DNA of 35,766 nucleotides. It comes from Alphaproteobacteria bacterium (GTDB lineage Bacteria; Pseudomonadota; Alphaproteobacteria; RF32; CAG-239). The notes below the pieces were generated by a model that was not told where the DNA came from, made no database searches, and saw nothing but the letters and a program-made list of their open reading frames with translations. The stretch covers positions 1 through 35,766 of the forward strand of contig JAEEMQ010000008.1 in the NCBI GenBank assembly GCA_016283295.1, in the 5' to 3' direction. The position numbers and the translations under genes were made by a program. This document shows, one piece after another, positions 16,820 to 26,040 of the stretch (positions are counted from its first letter, which is position 1; the number at the start of each line of letters is the position of its first letter).

Positions 16820-18373
16820 CTATGCTGCCTTTTCCGTTGCTTTCAAATATCTCTCCGCAAAAGCGGTGTAAAATTCCGCCAACTTTTGCTCCAATTCCGG
16901 CGAAATCACGTGCTTCTCGGCAATTTCTTCCAGATATTCCGGGTGCGTTTCGTGCATATAATCCAGCGCCGATTTTTCAAAGTCTTTGACGTTTTCCACC
17001 TTAATCTTGGTTAAATAACCGCGGACACCGGCAAAAATCGAGGCCACTTCTTCTTCGGTTGCCATCGGTTGGTGTACCGGCTGTTTCAGCAATTCGGTCA
17101 GCTTAGAACCTTTGTCGAGCAAAGCGCGGGTTGATTTATCCAAATCGGACGAGAATTGAGCAAATGCTGCCATTTCACGATATTGCGCCAAATCCAATTT
17201 CATCGAGCCGGAAACTTGTTTCATTGCCTTGATTTGTGCCGCCGAACCCACACGGGATACGGAAATACCGACGTTAACCGCAGGTCTGATACCTTGATAG
17301 AAGAGGGATGTTTCCAAGAAAATCTGACCGTCGGTAATAGAAATCACGTTGGTCGGAATATAAGCGGAAACATCACCGGCCTGCGTTTCAATTACCGGCA
17401 TGGCGGTCAGCGAGCCGGAGCCGTAGTTCGGATTCATCTTTGCCGCACGCTCAAGCAAACGGGAGTGCAAGTAGAACACATCGCCCGGATAAGCTTCACG
17501 CCCCGGCGGACGGCGAATCAGCAGCGACATCTGGCGATAGGCCACGGCTTGCTTAGAAAGGTCGTCATAAAAGATAACCGCGTGCATGCCGTTATCGCGG
17601 AAATATTCACCCATGGCAGTACCGGTGTACGGTGCCAAATATTGCAACGGAGCCGCTTCGGAAGCGGTAGCCGCTACCACAATCGTATAATCCATAGCAC
17701 CGAAATCGCGCAAGGTCTTCACCACCTGTGCCACCGACGAACGTTTTTGCCCGATGGCAACATAAATACAGAAGAGTTTTTCACTGTCTTTTTTGGCCGC
17801 ATCGTTGGTGCGTTTTTGGTTGATAATCGTATCGATAATGATGGAAGTTTTACCTGTTTGACGATCGCCGATGATAAGTTCGCGTTGACCGCGGCCGATA
17901 GGAATCAGCGAATCGATAACCTTCAAGCCCGTCTGTACCGGCTCATGCACGCCCTTCCTCGGGATAATGCCCGGAGCCTTGATTTCGGCGGTGCTGTGCT
18001 TTTCGGTATTGATTTCGCCCATGCCGTCAATCGGGTTGCCCAGAGCATCAACCACGCGGCCGAGCAGGCCTTTACCCACCGGCACGCTCACGATTTTATT
18101 GGTGCGTTTAACAATATCGCCTTCTTTGATTTCGGCATCGGAACCGAACAAAACCACGCTCACGCTGTCTTCTTCGAGGTTAAGCGCCATACCTTTGGTG
18201 CCGTTTGCAAACTCCACCATTTCGTTGAGCTGAACCTTATCCAAACCGTAAACGCGGGCAATACCGTCGCCGACGGAAAGCACGCGGCCGACTTCGGTCA
18301 TATCGGAAGATAAATCAAAATCAGCGATTTTTTCTTTTAAGATTGATGATATTTCATCTGCTTGTACAGACAT
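16820..18373 (-). CDS. atpA: ATP synthase F1 alpha subunit
   Basis: Alpha carries the non-catalytic nucleotide sites of F1. The 517-aa protein has the usual length, with an N-terminal segment that contacts delta, the beta-barrel, and Walker A GDRQTGKT (169-176). The arginine-finger region [12 protein letters not shown] and the [12 protein letters not shown] segment (138-149) are also present. It starts right after the atpH stop and abuts atpG, so translation of the three genes is probably coupled. No anomalies were seen. Confidence 0.98.
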   Translation of the reverse strand: MSVQADEISSILKEKIADFDLSSDMTEVGRVLSVGDGIARVYGLDKVQLNEMVEFANGTKGMALNLEEDSVSVVLFGSDAEIKEGDIVKRTNKIVSVPVGKGLLGRVVDALGNPIDGMGEINTEKHSTAEIKAPGIIPRKGVHEPVQTGLKVIDSLIPIGRGQRELIIGDRQTGKTSIIIDTIINQKRTNDAAKKDSEKLFCIYVAIGQKRSSVAQVVKTLRDFGAMDYTIVVAATASEAAPLQYLAPYTGTAMGEYFRDNGMHAVIFYDDLSKQAVAYRQMSLLIRRPPGREAYPGDVFYLHSRLLERAAKMNPNYGSGSLTAMPVIETQAGDVSAYIPTNVISITDGQIFLETSLFYQGIRPAVNVGISVSRVGSAAQIKAMKQVSGSMKLDLAQYREMAAFAQFSSDLDKSTRALLDKGSKLTELLKQPVHQPMATEEEVASIFAGVRGYLTKIKVENVKDFEKSALDYMHETHPEYLEEIAEKHVISPELEQKLAEFYTAFAERYLKATEKAA

Positions 18374-18925
18374 CTACTTTGTCCCTTTCATAAGCTGTTC
18401 CAAAGCATCCAACTTGTGCTTTACGGAATTATCAATAAAATTTGTGCCGTATTTCAAGACCAAACCGCCGATAATCTGCGGATTGATGATATAACGTAAC
18501 AGGATTTCCCGCTTGAAAATTGCGGATAATTTTGATTTAAGCAAAGTTTCCTGCTGTGAGCTGAGCGGCATAACCGTCGTCACTTCCACCTCGGCAATAT
18601 TGTTTTTTTGCTGATACAGCAAAATAAATTGCTCCAACGTCTGCGGCAGAATCTTAAAATCATTATTTTCGGCCAACAGTTTAAGCGTATTCAGCATAGC
18701 CGGGCAAAACCCGCATTTTTTTGCGATTAAATCAATCAGTTCGGCTTTTTGCTCCGGTTTTAACATCGGGTTGGCAAGAATATTCAGGCTGCTGTCGTCT
18801 TCCGCCAGTTCCTTGAGCTGTCTGGCATCGCGATACAAATCCTCCGTCTGTGAGGTTTTGAGCGCGCCCTCATACATTGCTCCGGCATACATCATTGCCG
18901 TTTTTATATTAGAAATTTTTTTCAC
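18374..18925 (-). CDS. atpH: ATP synthase F1 delta subunit
   Basis: Delta sits on top of F1 and links it to the F0 b stalk. I place the start at a GTG (18925-18923), giving 183 aa close to the family norm. The N-terminal helical domain is recognisable (MMYAGAMYEGAL, then LKELAEDDSSLNILANPML), and the C-terminal GGLVLKYGTNFIDNSVKHKLDAL is the conserved F1-delta signature. A longer reading from an ATG at 18988 would begin inside the -35 box of the likely operon promoter, so it is unlikely. The Shine-Dalgarno of the GTG is weak. It is the first gene of atpHAGDC. Confidence 0.93.
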   Translation of the reverse strand: MKKISNIKTAMMYAGAMYEGALKTSQTEDLYRDARQLKELAEDDSSLNILANPMLKPEQKAELIDLIAKKCGFCPAMLNTLKLLAENNDFKILPQTLEQFILLYQQKNNIAEVEVTTVMPLSSQQETLLKSKLSAIFKREILLRYIINPQIIGGLVLKYGTNFIDNSVKHKLDALEQLMKGTK

Positions 18926-18959
18926 TTTATTTCTGCCTGTTATAACGTTCAATGCCACA

Positions 18960-18988
18960 AATATAAACAATTCATCCGCCGATGGCAA
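18960..18988 (-). promoter_or_regulatory. Promoter of the atpHAGDC operon
   Basis: Minus strand: TTGCCA (18988-18983), exactly 17 bases, TATATT (18965-18960); both hexamers match 5 of 6 consensus bases. The start point would be near 18953, about 28 bases before the atpH GTG. Confidence 0.65.
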
Positions 18989-19065
18989 GAGGCAGAACGA
19001 ACAATCAACAAGATTTTATCATATTTAAAAACGGCGTTTTTTTGTTTATCCGAATACTTGTGGTT

Positions 19066-19698
19066 TTAAAGCAGATTTTTCAGCCGGGCGATGATATTAT
19101 CAAACATTGCGGCGGTCAAAACGTTGGTGTTGATGTTGTAGCGCGACGTATGATACGAATCAAGCAGGGTTATGCCGTGCTTGTCAAGTTTATGTTCCGC
19201 ACCGTGGGCAAATTTATAAGCCGATTTTTTATAGCCGAGCGCCTGCAAAACCGCGCCGTGCGACACCGAGCCCAGCGAAAGAATAACTTTTAAACGCGGC
19301 ATGGCGGCAATTTCCTTCTGCAAATACGGGCGGCAGGCGGCAATTTCGTCGGCGGTAACCTTGTTTTGCGGCGGCACACAGCGCACGGCGTTGGAAACCC
19401 GCACATTTATCAGTTCAAAGCCGTCGTTTCTGACCTTGCCGTAATTACCGCGGGCAAAACCGTATTTTTTGAGCGCCGGATATAAAATATCGCCGGCATA
19501 ATCATTGGTGAACGGGCGATTGGTTTGGTTGGCGCCGTTGAGCCCCGGAGCCAGCCCCACCACCAAAACTTCGGCCCCTAAATCGCCGAACGATTCGACC
19601 GGCCCGTTGTGGTAATGCGGAAACTTTATTTTGTTTTGCGCTCGAAATTCCAACAAACGCGGGCATTTATCACACTCAAAAGACGGACATTCAAACAT
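19066..19698 (-). CDS. Iron-sulfur uracil-DNA glycosylase, family 5 (UdgB) type
   Basis: This enzyme removes uracil and other deaminated bases from DNA as the first step of base-excision repair. The 210-aa protein has the motif I form GLAPGLNGANQTNRPF (48-63). That form lacks the catalytic Asp/Asn of family 1, as expected for family 5. Motif III is YHTSRYNINT (182-191) with His183. Cysteines at 4, 9, 12, 107 and 122 supply the 4Fe-4S ligands expected of families 4 and 5. AAGGAG lies 7 bases before the ATG. It is transcribed upstream of atpH on the same strand, but 140 bases and a promoter separate them, so it is probably its own unit. Confidence 0.9.
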   Translation of the reverse strand: MFECPSFECDKCPRLLEFRAQNKIKFPHYHNGPVESFGDLGAEVLVVGLAPGLNGANQTNRPFTNDYAGDILYPALKKYGFARGNYGKVRNDGFELINVRVSNAVRCVPPQNKVTADEIAACRPYLQKEIAAMPRLKVILSLGSVSHGAVLQALGYKKSAYKFAHGAEHKLDKHGITLLDSYHTSRYNINTNVLTAAMFDNIIARLKNLL

Positions 19699-19828
19699 CT
19701 CATTTCTCCTTTGCGCTCATCATAATAACGAAATTTTGCGCTGTCACTATTTAAATTTGCTTTTTCACGGTTATATACACCTTGCTAATAATAAAATTTT
19801 TGAACATTTATAAATGGAGAAAAGAAAT

Positions 19829-20392
19829 ATGAAGAAAATATTGTTATTGTCGGGCGCGGCTTTTTTGTTTTCGGCCAATGCCGATGCCATGATGCACCAT
19901 GATTTTTCGGCAGTTAAGCCTTATGTAGGAGCCGAGTATGTTTATTCGCACTCCAAACCGGGCGGTACGGCCGGCGGTTTAAAGCACAATTTCAACTCGG
20001 CCAAGGCTGATTTGGGCTTGGAAATCTATAAAAATATATATACCGAATTTTCTTATCAGCAATCGTGGCAAGTTAAAAATAAGCACGCCTACGAAGGCAC
20101 TTCGGTAAAACAGCGCTTTGCCGCGTATGCTCTGGATTTATACGGCAAAATGCCGATTATGTGCAGCCCGTTCAGTTTGGTAGCAACCACCGGTATGGCA
20201 CTCTATGACGTTACCCAAAAAGGTTTGCCGGATAATGGCTTTATGCGTGTCGGTTATCGTATCGGCGGCGGTATGCAATATGATATGACCGAACACTGGT
20301 CGGCGCGCGTTATCGGACGCTACTCGTATGTGGGAGCCGAGCGCCTTGATAATTATGCCGAAGTGGCCGCCGGTATATTGTATCGTTTTTAG
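19829..20392 (+). CDS. Small outer-membrane beta-barrel protein
   Basis: The protein has a signal peptide (MKKILLLSGAAFLFSANADA, about residues 1-20) and a mature part of about 167 residues made of alternating amphipathic strands. It ends in LYRF, the terminal-aromatic beta signal recognised by the BAM complex. The size fits an eight-stranded barrel of the OmpA-like/OMP_b-brl type, such as surface antigens of Alphaproteobacteria. I chose the ATG at 19829 because GGAG lies 9 bases before it; the ATG at 19814 overlaps that site. It stands alone, divergent from the glycosylase gene, and is closed by a strong terminator. Its specific role (pore, adhesin or structural) is not readable. Confidence 0.85.
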   Translation: MKKILLLSGAAFLFSANADAMMHHDFSAVKPYVGAEYVYSHSKPGGTAGGLKHNFNSAKADLGLEIYKNIYTEFSYQQSWQVKNKHAYEGTSVKQRFAAYALDLYGKMPIMCSPFSLVATTGMALYDVTQKGLPDNGFMRVGYRIGGGMQYDMTEHWSARVIGRYSYVGAERLDNYAEVAAGILYRF

Positions 20393-20417
20393 GCAACATC
20401 AGAATAATTGCGTATCA

Positions 20418-20450
20418 AGAGAGCGTCTCACTTGCGGACGCTCTTTTTTG
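20418..20450 (+). terminator. Intrinsic terminator of the outer-membrane protein gene
   Basis: A GC-rich stem GAGCGTC/GACGCTC (20421-20427 with 20437-20443), extended by one A-T pair, has a 9-base loop and is followed by TTTTTT. It lies immediately before the convergent gene ending at 20456. Confidence 0.88.
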
Positions 20451-20455
20451 TTGAT

Positions 20456-20878
20456 TTATTTTTTCATCGGCAGATTATCCAACCGTTCCAACAATTCGGC
20501 ATGATATACTCTGATGCGGTCATCCGTATTTTGCAGTTGTTCCGTATTTTGCTTGCAGACAGCGGCGAGTTGCTGAAAAGTTTTGCCGTTTATCTGTGCT
20601 TTAACGCTTTCCTCAACACTGTATAATTGTTTTTCCAGCCGACTGCATATAATTTCGGCCTCAGTAGGCTTTTGCACATAATAAAAACGCAAAATCGGAA
20701 TATTGAACAGATAATACTTAATCAGATTTTCTTTTTCCATCCGTCGTACTTTCCACACCGGTAAACCCAAAACAGAATATACGGTTTTGCCGTCGCGCTG
20801 TCTGATGCTGAAGATGGTAATAAAGCGGAACAGTTTTAAGGTCTGTTTGTTTTTTGTTGTATACTTGTGGGTGCTCAT
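20456..20878 (-). CDS. Hypothetical protein linked to a glycosyltransferase
   Basis: The 140-aa product has a basic N-terminal half with a pattern (SVLGLPVWKVRRMEKENL, then KYYLFNIPILRF, about 36-66). I have seen similar leaders at the start of or next to glycosyltransferases and polysaccharide proteins, though I cannot name a family. The C-terminal half is a predicted coiled coil (about 75-135) rich in Gln, Glu and Leu. It starts 7 bases after the glycosyltransferase gene ends, so the two share a transcript. A role in anchoring or oligomerising the partner enzyme is only a guess. Confidence 0.7.
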   Translation of the reverse strand: MSTHKYTTKNKQTLKLFRFITIFSIRQRDGKTVYSVLGLPVWKVRRMEKENLIKYYLFNIPILRFYYVQKPTEAEIICSRLEKQLYSVEESVKAQINGKTFQQLAAVCKQNTEQLQNTDDRIRVYHAELLERLDNLPMKK

Positions 20879-20885
20879 CTTGGTA

Positions 20886-22778
20886 TTATCCTTGCGTAGT
20901 TATTTGTTTTTTGATTTTATGATAAAAATTCAGCATCGTCTCCGACGGATTGCAGTTAAAGGTATAATCGCGTACCTTTTCCAACAATGCCGGATGCAGA
21001 TTGGTATCCGTATTTTTCAGACGATCATTCGCTGCCCAAATAAAATATTGAGCAAGCAACTGCTTATATAGAATGATGTCTCTATACTTTTTCACATAGT
21101 TATAGACATTTTTATATTGTTCTAAAATATCCAAAGCTCCGCTCGATTTATACAGCGTGTCGATTTGCGAACCCTTGCGATGCATATAAGTATAGAGTTT
21201 TTTATTAACAAAATAAAAATTCTTACATTGCAACATATATTCCCATAACCAAAACTCGTCTTCTTGGAACAGTTTTTCCGGAAAACGCATATTATACTGT
21301 CGTATGATATCGGCTTTATATATTTTATTCCAACACACCGAGGCAAACTGTCGAGAAATATCAAAATCTACATTATATACTCCGTCGGAAAGGCGAAAAA
21401 CGGTAAACCAATCATCATATTTTTTTATTTCAGAGATTTGTTTACTGGCGGCAAGAGAGCCGTCTGAAACATTTTCGACATCGCAAACCGCCGCGTCTGT
21501 TTGGTATTCGATTATGGCATTATACAGTAATTCAAGCATATTATCTGCCAGATAATCATCGGAATCCGCAAACATGATATACTTGGCTTTGGCTCTATCT
21601 AACCCTACATTGCGCGCACTCGGCAGTCCGCTATTTTTCTGGGTTATAACCTTAATGCGGCTGTCTTTGGCGGCAAACTCTGCTAAAATTTGCGGCGAAT
21701 TATCGGTGGAGCCGTCGTCAACACAGATAATTTCAATCGGCTTCAGCGTTTGTTTTACGATACTGTCCAAACACTTTTCGAGGTATTTTTCAACATTGTA
21801 TATCGGAACAATTATCGAAACTTTATATTGTTTTTGCAATATCACTTTCCAACGGGCCGCCAGTTGCGGAATTAGGTTTAGCGGCCTGGCCAGATTATGC
21901 TCATCAATGAACTGCTGCGCAGTATCTGTAAATTCAATTCTGTAAGCGTCGGCAATTACGCTCAGATGATATTCCATCAACTCTATAATGCATTGCAGAT
22001 ACTCATTCAACAAGGTGTCGTATAAATGTTGCGCGTGCATAAAGTCATAAAATTCCTGCAGAAAATTAAAAATGTAAAAAGAATAACGATTTTTTGCCGT
22101 GAGCATCATGGTGGAATTTTGCCGGTTGATGCGGTAAAAATATAAATTGTCGTCGCAAAAAGTTATCTTTTTTGCCAAGAGCATACATTGCACATGAAAA
22201 AAAGCATCCTCATATTGCACATTAAGCGGAAATAATATGTTGTTACGCCGCAGAAAATCGGTCTTTTGTATTCTGAAAAACGGAGCCCAACGCGCGAAAA
22301 TATATTGTTTGATTTCCAACGGCGAACAAACCTCTTGCGGCCTTTCTTTGAAGAAAGATGCATCCAAATAGGAAGTATGAAGGAGCGTTTGCTTACTTTC
22401 ATCATACGCCGTAACCCCGAGCAGGCAAACGTCGGCGTCGGTTTGACTTATTTTGTTATACAGTTTTTCCGCCATGGTTAAATCGAGCCAATCATCAGCA
22501 TCCGCAAAATAAACGTAAGGGGCACGGGCGTGTTGCAGTCCGTTGTTGCGTGCCGATCCCTGACCGGCATTTTGCTGATTAATTACTCTGACGCGCTTAT
22601 CTTTAGCTGCATATTCCGCCAAAATTTGCGGAGAGTTATCGGTTGAACCGTCATTGACACAAATAATTTCAATATTTTTAAGTGTTTGGTTGACAGCACT
22701 GTCTAAGCATTGCCTCAAGTAATCGGCAACATTATATACCGGCAGGATAATTGAAATTTTAGGCAAAACTTTGTTCAT
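20886..22778 (-). CDS. Double-headed family 2 glycosyltransferase
   Basis: The 630-aa protein carries two complete GT-A (GT2) domains in tandem, which transfer sugars from nucleotide donors during surface polysaccharide synthesis. Domain 1 starts at about residue 7 (ISIILPVYN) with a metal-binding DADD at 93-96 and a downstream YEDAFF (189-194). Domain 2 starts at about 319 (VSIIVPIYN) with DSDD at 405-408 and QEDEFW (505-510). A stretch reading IEIIC-DGSTDNSPQILAE is almost identical in both (about 36-55 and 348-367), and the DNA is also similar there, pointing to internal duplication. No membrane helices are evident, so it is likely cytoplasmic or peripheral. The acceptor and sugar cannot be told. 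AAGGA precedes the ATG. Confidence 0.92.
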   Translation of the reverse strand: MNKVLPKISIILPVYNVADYLRQCLDSAVNQTLKNIEIICVNDGSTDNSPQILAEYAAKDKRVRVINQQNAGQGSARNNGLQHARAPYVYFADADDWLDLTMAEKLYNKISQTDADVCLLGVTAYDESKQTLLHTSYLDASFFKERPQEVCSPLEIKQYIFARWAPFFRIQKTDFLRRNNILFPLNVQYEDAFFHVQCMLLAKKITFCDDNLYFYRINRQNSTMMLTAKNRYSFYIFNFLQEFYDFMHAQHLYDTLLNEYLQCIIELMEYHLSVIADAYRIEFTDTAQQFIDEHNLARPLNLIPQLAARWKVILQKQYKVSIIVPIYNVEKYLEKCLDSIVKQTLKPIEIICVDDGSTDNSPQILAEFAAKDSRIKVITQKNSGLPSARNVGLDRAKAKYIMFADSDDYLADNMLELLYNAIIEYQTDAAVCDVENVSDGSLAASKQISEIKKYDDWFTVFRLSDGVYNVDFDISRQFASVCWNKIYKADIIRQYNMRFPEKLFQEDEFWLWEYMLQCKNFYFVNKKLYTYMHRKGSQIDTLYKSSGALDILEQYKNVYNYVKKYRDIILYKQLLAQYFIWAANDRLKNTDTNLHPALLEKVRDYTFNCNPSETMLNFYHKIKKQITTQG

Positions 22779-22809
22779 AAAATATATATTCCTTCGTACG
22801 CCAAGCCGA

Positions 22810-22839
22810 AGTATACCTTTTTGTTAACGTATTTTTCAA
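22810..22839 (-). promoter_or_regulatory. Promoter of the glycosyltransferase unit
   Basis: Minus strand: TTGAAA (22839-22834), 18-base spacer, TATACT (22815-22810); each box matches 5 of 6 consensus bases. It lies about 30 bases before the gene and diverges from xseA. Confidence 0.55.
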
Positions 22840-22936
22840 ATCTAAACAATTACTTATACACACATAATATTGTATTACACAAAACAATGATGGGGATTAA
22901 GCGCATATTGCGGTTGATTATTTTACAGGTATGTTT

Positions 22937-24259
22937 ATGATTGGCTCTATGTTGGATATGTTGGCACAAAAAACGGAATATACGGTTAGTGAGATTTCTT
23001 TTGCAATCAAGCAGTTAATGGAAACCTCGTTTGGCAGTGTGCGTGTCAAAGGCGAGATTTTCGGCGCCAAACGTGCGGATTCCGGCCATTGGTATTTGTC
23101 GCTGAAAGACGAAAATTCGCTGTTGTCGGCAGTTTGCTGGCGCGGTGTGGCCAATTCTCTGGCAGTCAAAATAGAAGACGGCCTGGAAGTTGTGGCTACC
23201 GGCCGTATTACCACTTTTAACGGTCGCTCGTCCTATCAGTTGGTAATAGAAAAGCTGGAAATTGCCGGGCAGGGCGCGCTTTTAAAGTTGCTTGAAGAAA
23301 GAAAACAGCAGTTTTTAAAAGAGGGCCTGTTTGATGCCGCTCACAAAAAGAAAATTCCGTATTTGCCGCAGACTATCGGTGTGGTAACCAGCCCGACCGG
23401 TGCGGTTATCCGCGACATTATTCATCGTATTCGCGACCGTTTTCCGTGTCGGGTTATCGTGTGGCCGACATTGGTACAGGGCGAGGGCGCGGCCGAGCAA
23501 ATTGCAGGTGCAATCAAGGGCTTCAACAATCTGCCAAGTGATTCGCCATATCGGCCCGATGTTTTGATTGTGGCGCGCGGCGGGGGCAGTTTGGAAGATT
23601 TGTGGCCGTTCAATGAAGAAATTGTGGTGCGGGCGGTGTATAATTCCGTTATTCCGCTGATTTCGGCGGTGGGGCACGAAACCGACACCATGCTGATAGA
23701 TTATGCCGCCGATGTGCGGGCACCGACGCCGACCGGAGCGGCCGAATTTGCGGTGCCGGTAAAAAATGAGATATATAACGGGTTATTGACTACCGATTTA
23801 AGGATGAAAAATGCCATGCAGCGCCGTTTGAACGAGCTGAAACAATATACCGAGGCTTTAGGGCGCGGCATTCCGTCGCTCGAACAAATCGTACAGGAAA
23901 ATCAGCAAAAAATCGACGACCGGGGCGAACGCCTTAAGTTGGCTTTTGAAAATTTGCTGAAAGATAAAAATAATTGTTTAAAATTGACGAATTTGAAACC
24001 TTTTTACATTAAAAACATTATTGAAACGAAATATGAAAATCTGAATAATTTGGCTCTGCGTCTGGATTCGGTTTCGGTCGAATCGGTTTTGAAACGCGGT
24101 TTTGCGTGGGTTTCGGACAGCAGATTTCAGACGGTGTGTGATACCAATACCGCCAAGAGTTCGCAGAATTTGCATATCCGTTTCGCCGACGGAATAGTAA
24201 AAGCCCGAATAACGGAGAGAAGTTGTGCCATTCAAGGCGATTTGTTTGATAATTTGTAG
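22937..24259 (+). CDS. xseA: Exodeoxyribonuclease VII large subunit
   Basis: XseA with XseB degrades single-stranded DNA in repair. The N-terminal OB-fold reads YTVSEISFAIKQLMETSFGSVRVKGEI (about 12-38 from this start). The catalytic core contains TSPTGAVIRDIIHRI, VARGGGSLEDLW and SAVGHETDTMLIDYAADVRAPTPT, all typical. The C-terminal coiled coil is present and the length of about 440 aa is normal. Several in-frame ATGs exist (22931, 22937, 22949, 22958). I chose 22937 because AGG lies 7 bases upstream, but a start at 22958 is possible. No xseB is seen nearby. The end overlaps the next gene by 35 bases. Confidence 0.95.
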   Translation: MIGSMLDMLAQKTEYTVSEISFAIKQLMETSFGSVRVKGEIFGAKRADSGHWYLSLKDENSLLSAVCWRGVANSLAVKIEDGLEVVATGRITTFNGRSSYQLVIEKLEIAGQGALLKLLEERKQQFLKEGLFDAAHKKKIPYLPQTIGVVTSPTGAVIRDIIHRIRDRFPCRVIVWPTLVQGEGAAEQIAGAIKGFNNLPSDSPYRPDVLIVARGGGSLEDLWPFNEEIVVRAVYNSVIPLISAVGHETDTMLIDYAADVRAPTPTGAAEFAVPVKNEIYNGLLTTDLRMKNAMQRRLNELKQYTEALGRGIPSLEQIVQENQQKIDDRGERLKLAFENLLKDKNNCLKLTNLKPFYIKNIIETKYENLNNLALRLDSVSVESVLKRGFAWVSDSRFQTVCDTNTAKSSQNLHIRFADGIVKARITERSCAIQGDLFDNL

Positions 24260-25118
24260 CTTATGCGCCGCAGCCGATGCGGCGGCACTCGAAATTTGCG
24301 GCGATTTGAAACAGGGCGAGCTACTTTATCTTAAACACGATTTCGGAAATGATAATTATAATAAAGTGTTATTTAACAATAACTTAGGAAAGAAAGTTTA
24401 TTTTTCGGATAAATTCGGGCGCACTCCGATTGCGCTGCATCGCGATGCGGGAAAAAGCGTGAATTTTACCGTTTATGACGGTCACGATGAGGGCAAAAAG
24501 TATGAATTGCCGATTGCGCCGGCAACCTGGGATATTCAACGCATCAACGGGGTGGCGCAGTCCAAGGTTACGCCGACTTCCGCGGCCGATTTGGCTGAAA
24601 TTAAGCGCGAACAGAACGATGTCAATATGGCGCTGGCCGGGGTCAAACAGGGCGGTATGCCGTCGCAGGCCGAAGATTCGTACGGCTTTTGGAGCGAGGG
24701 ATTTATTCTGCCGGTGGAGGGGCGAATCAGCGGTAACTTCGGTAATCAGCGTATTTTCAACGGCACCCCGAAAAGCCCGCACAGCGGTACGGATATTGCC
24801 GCGCCGGAAGGTACTCCGGTTAAAGCTTCGGGCAGCGGCGTGGTGGTTTTGAGCGGCAAAGATTATTTTTATACCGGAAATATGGTGATTATTGACCACG
24901 GCCATCAGCTGAAGACCATTTATGCACATTTGCAAAAAGCTACGGTCAAGGCCGGAGATAAGGTGCGGCAGGGCGATATTATCGGCTATGTCGGCAAAAC
25001 CGGCCGAGCCACCGGTGCGCATTTGCATTGGGGCGCGTCGCTTAACAATGTGCGATTTCGCCCGCATTCGCTGTTGAACTTAAACGAAAAAGAATGTGTA
25101 CGGATAGAGGAAAAATAG
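24225..25118 (+). CDS. Exported M23-family (LytM-type) peptidase
   Basis: M23 enzymes are zinc metallopeptidases that cut peptidoglycan cross-links. The 297-aa protein has a signal peptide (about 1-19, ending near ADA). A beta-rich N-terminal region and a short helical linker (about 118-145) follow, then the LytM domain (about 160-285). Zinc ligands His186, Asp190 (HSGTD) and His268 (HLHWG) are all there, as is catalytic His235 (YAHLQ), so it should be an active hydrolase rather than an EnvC/NlpD-type activator. It starts with GTG, with GGAG 7 bases upstream, inside the end of xseA. uppP follows after 16 bases, suggesting a shared transcript. Confidence 0.92.
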   Translation: MPFKAICLIICSLCAAADAAALEICGDLKQGELLYLKHDFGNDNYNKVLFNNNLGKKVYFSDKFGRTPIALHRDAGKSVNFTVYDGHDEGKKYELPIAPATWDIQRINGVAQSKVTPTSAADLAEIKREQNDVNMALAGVKQGGMPSQAEDSYGFWSEGFILPVEGRISGNFGNQRIFNGTPKSPHSGTDIAAPEGTPVKASGSGVVVLSGKDYFYTGNMVIIDHGHQLKTIYAHLQKATVKAGDKVRQGDIIGYVGKTGRATGAHLHWGASLNNVRFRPHSLLNLNEKECVRIEEK

Positions 25119-25134
25119 GGGGATAAAAAATAAA

Positions 25135-25968
25135 ATGACTGAGTTGCAGATTATATTGCTTTCATTATTGCAGGGAATAACCGAATTTTTGCCGGTGAGC
25201 TCTTCCGGTCATTTGATTTTATTTTCCAAATTTACGAGTTTTCCCGACCAAGGGCAGGCGATGGATGTGGCTTTGCATATCGGCTCGATTTTTGCGGTCA
25301 TAATTTATTTTGCACCGACGTTGTGGGAGATTTTGCAAGGGCTGTGGAAAGCTAAATTTCTGCCGAATTTCAAAAACGAGGGCAGTCAGTTGTTTTATTT
25401 GCTGGTGTTGGCAACGTTGCCGGTAATAATTTGCGGCGCCGGCTTAAAATATTACGGCACCGACTGGCTGCGCAACACCAAACTCATCGGCTGGAACATT
25501 TTGTGTTACGGCATTCTGTTGTGGATTATCGACAGCTTTGCGGTCACGATACGCAAGATTAAAAATCTGGAAATTAAAGACGCGTTATTAATCGGCTGCG
25601 CGCAGTGTTTGGCGCTGTTGCCGGGGACGAGCCGTTCCGGTATTACGATTACCATGTGTCGCTTTTTGGGAATGGAGCGGCGCGAGGCGGCAAAGTTCTC
25701 GATGTTGCTGTCGATACCGGCGATTTTGGCGGCGGGAATACTGGCCGGATATCAGCTGTGGCAAGAGGGGAATATGCAGCAAATTACCGATGCCTTAAAT
25801 GCGGCCGGGTATTCGTTTATTTTTTCGCTGGCGGCGATTTTTGTTTTGATGCAATGGCTCAAAAAGTGGAGTTTTCTGCCGTTTGCCATATATCGCATAT
25901 TGTTGGGAAGTATACTGTTGCTTGATGCCTACGGGATTTATGATATCCAAAGTTTATTCGTAAAATAA
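25135..25968 (+). CDS. uppP: Undecaprenyl-diphosphate phosphatase (BacA type)
   Basis: UppP dephosphorylates undecaprenyl diphosphate to regenerate the lipid carrier for peptidoglycan and other glycans, and its activity confers bacitracin tolerance. The 277-aa protein has about eight membrane helices. It has the two family motifs, QGITEFLPVSSSGHLI (13-28) and LLPGTSRSGITIT (161-173), with the essential Glu17, His26 and Arg167. It is the third gene of a packed set with xseA and the M23 peptidase. A GGGGGA lies about 12 bases before the ATG, a rather wide spacing. No terminator is visible before the tRNA promoter. Confidence 0.97.
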   Translation: MTELQIILLSLLQGITEFLPVSSSGHLILFSKFTSFPDQGQAMDVALHIGSIFAVIIYFAPTLWEILQGLWKAKFLPNFKNEGSQLFYLLVLATLPVIICGAGLKYYGTDWLRNTKLIGWNILCYGILLWIIDSFAVTIRKIKNLEIKDALLIGCAQCLALLPGTSRSGITITMCRFLGMERREAAKFSMLLSIPAILAAGILAGYQLWQEGNMQQITDALNAAGYSFIFSLAAIFVLMQWLKKWSFLPFAIYRILLGSILLLDAYGIYDIQSLFVK

Positions 25969-25996
25969 AAAAGTTATGCAACACCGCGAAAAAAGG

Positions 25997-26025
25997 TTGA
26001 CAGCGCCGCAAAAAATGATTATACA
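25997..26025 (+). promoter_or_regulatory. Promoter of tRNA-Leu
   Basis: A perfect TTGACA (25997-26002), exactly 17 bases, and TATACA (26020-26025) give a start near 26033, 8 bases before the tRNA. Confidence 0.7.
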
Positions 26026-26040
26026 GACTTTTGTTAAGTT

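Noticed and set aside
17156..18313. A 385-codon open frame on the plus strand opposite atpA
   Set aside because: It lies entirely inside the highly conserved atpA gene in antisense, has no Shine-Dalgarno, and its composition (His/Arg/Asn-rich) is that of a frame shadow.
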